Assembly: GCA_023401495.1 (NCBI GenBank)
Contig: JAEXDU010000068.1
Coordinates: 1 to 8,234, forward strand
Direction of reading: 5' to 3'
Length of the DNA: 8,234 nucleotides
From: Bacillota bacterium
GTDB taxonomy: Bacteria; Bacillota; Clostridia; Oscillospirales; Acutalibacteraceae
The notes under the pieces are model-generated. The model was not told the origin of the DNA. It searched no databases and saw only the letters and a list, made by a program, of their open reading frames with translations. Below are positions 7,026 to 8,234 of the stretch, piece after piece; position 1 is the stretch's first letter, and each line of letters opens with the position of its first letter. The position numbers and the translations under genes are program-made.

Positions 7026-7085
7026 CGTGCAAAGCCCGGGTTTCATCCTGTTTCTTGATCAATGTCGATGGAGAGGGCTTGTACG
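7026..7085. promoter_or_regulatory. Long-spaced inverted repeat, candidate activator-binding region
   Basis: CGTGCAAAGCCC at 7026-7037 and GGGCTTGTACG at 7075-7085 are near-perfect inverted copies (one substitution, one missing base) 37 bp apart. The first overlaps a near-palindrome centred on CCCGGG (7031-7043). They lie about 50-110 bp upstream of the predicted start of the sigma-54 operon, where enhancers for the PrpR-type activator are expected. No binding motif for this regulator is known to me, so the assignment rests on position and symmetry. Confidence 0.4.
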
Positions 7086-7108
7086 ATAAAACCATCCAGG
7101 CATAAAGT

Positions 7109-7124
7109 TGGCACATTTATTGCT
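7109..7124 (+). promoter_or_regulatory. Sigma-54 (-24/-12) promoter of the oxidoreductase-RraA operon
   Basis: TGGCACATTTATTGCT matches the sigma-54 consensus at every defined position with correct spacing. Transcription would start near 7135, about 30 nt before the ATG at 7165. It lies downstream of the activator's terminator, so the operon has its own inducible promoter. Confidence 0.92.
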
Positions 7125-7155
7125 TTAATCCTTCATTGATACTGGAACAATTTGA

Positions 7156-7161
7156 AGGAGG
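7156..7161 (+). promoter_or_regulatory. Ribosome binding site leaving the oxidoreductase start ambiguous
   Basis: AGGAGG lies only 3 nt before ATG 7165 but 9 nt before an in-frame TTG at 7171. ATG is the better codon, TTG has the better spacing. The difference is two residues at the N-terminus. Confidence 0.5.
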
Positions 7162-7164
7162 GAT

Positions 7165-8070
7165 ATGATTTTGAAGTATCAACTGGTATTTATCGGCTTC
7201 GGGGAAGCCTCGTACAACATCGCGCTTGGCCTGAAGTCGGAGGGATTTGACAGCATGGCCGCATACGATGTGTTCGCGGAAGACCCAAAGCGGGGCGAAC
7301 TGATCCAATCGCGCGCGCAGGAGGCGGGGGTCCCGCTGATCGGTTTGGGGGAGGCTTGCAGCGAGGGAGCCTGTATCGCGTCGATGAACAGCGCAAAGGT
7401 GGCTCTTTCCGTGGCGAAAGAGATCATTCCCCGGCTGAAGGCAGGCCAGATATTTGTCGATCTGAATTCCGCGGCCCCTACTGTGGAGGAAGAGATCGAC
7501 AGAATTCCCCGCTCACAGGGTGTGTTGTTTTGTGATGCGGGGGTTATGGGTACCGTGCCGGGGAACCGCCACAAGGTCCCGATGTTTCTGTCAGGGGACG
7601 GCGCCCAATCGTTTTATAATGCGTTTGCCCCCTATAATATGAAGCTGACCGTGCTGGACGCACCGGCGGGGGGCGCGTCCGCCATCAAAATGCTGAAAAG
7701 CGTCGTTATGAAGGGCCTGCCCCAGCTGATGTTCGAATCTTTCGAGGCTGCGGAAAAGTACGGCGTGCTGGGCACTCTGGCAGAGTCTCTCGGTGAATCC
7801 ATCAACGGAAAAACAGTTGAAAAGCTGGCCAATACGTTTATCGCGCGCACCATGATCCATGCTGAGCGCAGAAGCGCCGAAATGCGCGATGTGGTAAGCA
7901 CGCTGGAAAGTCTGAAGGTGGATGCGTCCATGTCGAAAGCGACGGTCGCAAAGCTCGACGCACTCGCGGCGCAGCAATGGGCCGACAAAATAGACCCCAG
8001 CGGCGATCTGGACTACCGCGAGGCAATCAAGCTGCTGGTAAAAGAGAATGAGGAGGATGGATTGAAATGA
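7165..8070 (+). CDS. NAD(P)-binding 6-phosphogluconate/beta-hydroxyacid dehydrogenase-like protein with DUF1932-type C-terminus
   Basis: The 301-residue product opens with a Rossmann strand and glycine motif, LVFIGFGEASYNIALGL (about 7-23), continues with IFVDLNSAAPTVEEEI (97-111) and the substrate-site stretch DAGVMGTVPG (124-133), typical of the beta-hydroxyacid dehydrogenase superfamily. GGASAIKMLKS (169-179) carries Lys175 at the position of the family's catalytic lysine. The C-terminal helical part contains HAERRSAEM (232-240), the look of DUF1932 domains. It probably oxidises a hydroxy acid, or reduces an oxo acid, with NAD(P) in the cytoplasm; the substrate is not readable. It is the first gene after the sigma-54 promoter at 7109 and overlaps the next gene in ATGA, so the two are translationally coupled. 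Its base composition is clearly richer in G+C than the left half of the window. The length is normal for the family and no defect is visible. Confidence 0.88.
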   Translation: MILKYQLVFIGFGEASYNIALGLKSEGFDSMAAYDVFAEDPKRGELIQSRAQEAGVPLIGLGEACSEGACIASMNSAKVALSVAKEIIPRLKAGQIFVDLNSAAPTVEEEIDRIPRSQGVLFCDAGVMGTVPGNRHKVPMFLSGDGAQSFYNAFAPYNMKLTVLDAPAGGASAIKMLKSVVMKGLPQLMFESFEAAEKYGVLGTLAESLGESINGKTVEKLANTFIARTMIHAERRSAEMRDVVSTLESLKVDASMSKATVAKLDALAAQQWADKIDPSGDLDYREAIKLLVKENEEDGLK

Positions 8071-8234
8071 GCAACAATCAATATTATGAACTGCCGGAGC
8101 CGATTCCGGAGGAAATCATCGAGCGTGTCAAAAAGCTGAGCCCCGCACAGCTGTGCGACGGCATGGCATCCTTGGGAATTGAGCGAAACGGCTGTATGGA
8201 TGCCGATCTGCTCCCTCTGGATGACGGCAAATTG
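8067..8234 (+). CDS. RraA-like protein, N-terminal fragment (runs off the window)
   Basis: The first 56 codons are visible. The ATG at 8067 overlaps the upstream stop as ATGA, and AGGAGG at 8051-8056 precedes it by 10 nt. The sequence, with IPEEIIERVKKLSPAQLCDGMASLG and then a GCMDADLLPLDDGK segment, resembles the start of RraA-like proteins, a family that includes 4-hydroxy-4-methyl-2-oxoglutarate aldolases and oxaloacetate decarboxylases as well as RNase E inhibitors. In an operon with a hydroxyacid dehydrogenase-like gene, an aldolase or decarboxylase role is likelier than RNase control. The catalytic region lies beyond the window, so the enzyme class cannot be tested here. Confidence 0.72.
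   Translation, partial: MSNNQYYELPEPIPEEIIERVKKLSPAQLCDGMASLGIERNGCMDADLLPLDDGKL

Noticed and set aside
3134..7070. ATGTCGATG present in both sigma-54 intergenic regions (3134-3142, 7062-7070)
   Set aside because: A 9-base match between two regions of this size is close to chance expectation, and the positions relative to the two promoters differ.

Overview
The window looks like a Clostridia-type (Bacillota) chromosome segment. The signs are strong AAGGAGG-like ribosome binding sites, GTG and TTG alternative starts, a classic U-tract terminator, and two RocR/PrpR-style sigma-54 activators beside catabolic genes. The species cannot be named from sequence alone. All gene functions come from motif reading; no database search was run.

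Left module (1-4845). A minus-strand pair consists of a histidine ammonia-lyase (HAL)-fold enzyme (2970 to 1444) followed by a BCCT-family betaine-type transporter (1224 to 1, running off the window). A divergent PAS/AAA+/Fis activator (3193-4845) is read on the plus strand. The lyase keeps most HAL landmarks but has lost the Ala-Ser-Gly triad that forms the MIO cofactor. The best-fitting known precedent is ergothionase, which removes trimethylamine from the histidine betaine ergothioneine. A BCCT carrier is a sensible uptake partner for such a quaternary-ammonium substrate. The intergenic region holds a consensus-perfect sigma-54 promoter facing the lyase and two tandem TGT-N11-ACA sites upstream of it, beside a probable sigma-70 promoter for the activator. 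It reads as a self-contained, inducible betaine-degradation unit.

Right module (4951-8234). A second sigma-54 activator with a PrpR-type sensory N-terminus (4951-6894) ends in a strong intrinsic terminator. A second consensus-perfect sigma-54 promoter follows (7109-7124), driving an operon of a 6-phosphogluconate-dehydrogenase-like oxidoreductase with a DUF1932-type C-terminus (7165-8070) and, overlapping by four bases, the start of an RraA-like protein (8067 onward). This looks like an inducible hydroxy-acid or oxo-acid catabolic operon whose substrate cannot be read from the sequence.

The left module is visibly more AT-rich than the right one, so the two may have different histories. No tRNA, rRNA, CRISPR array, insertion sequence or phage gene was seen. 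No gap between genes exceeds 300 bases; the largest is 6895-7164.
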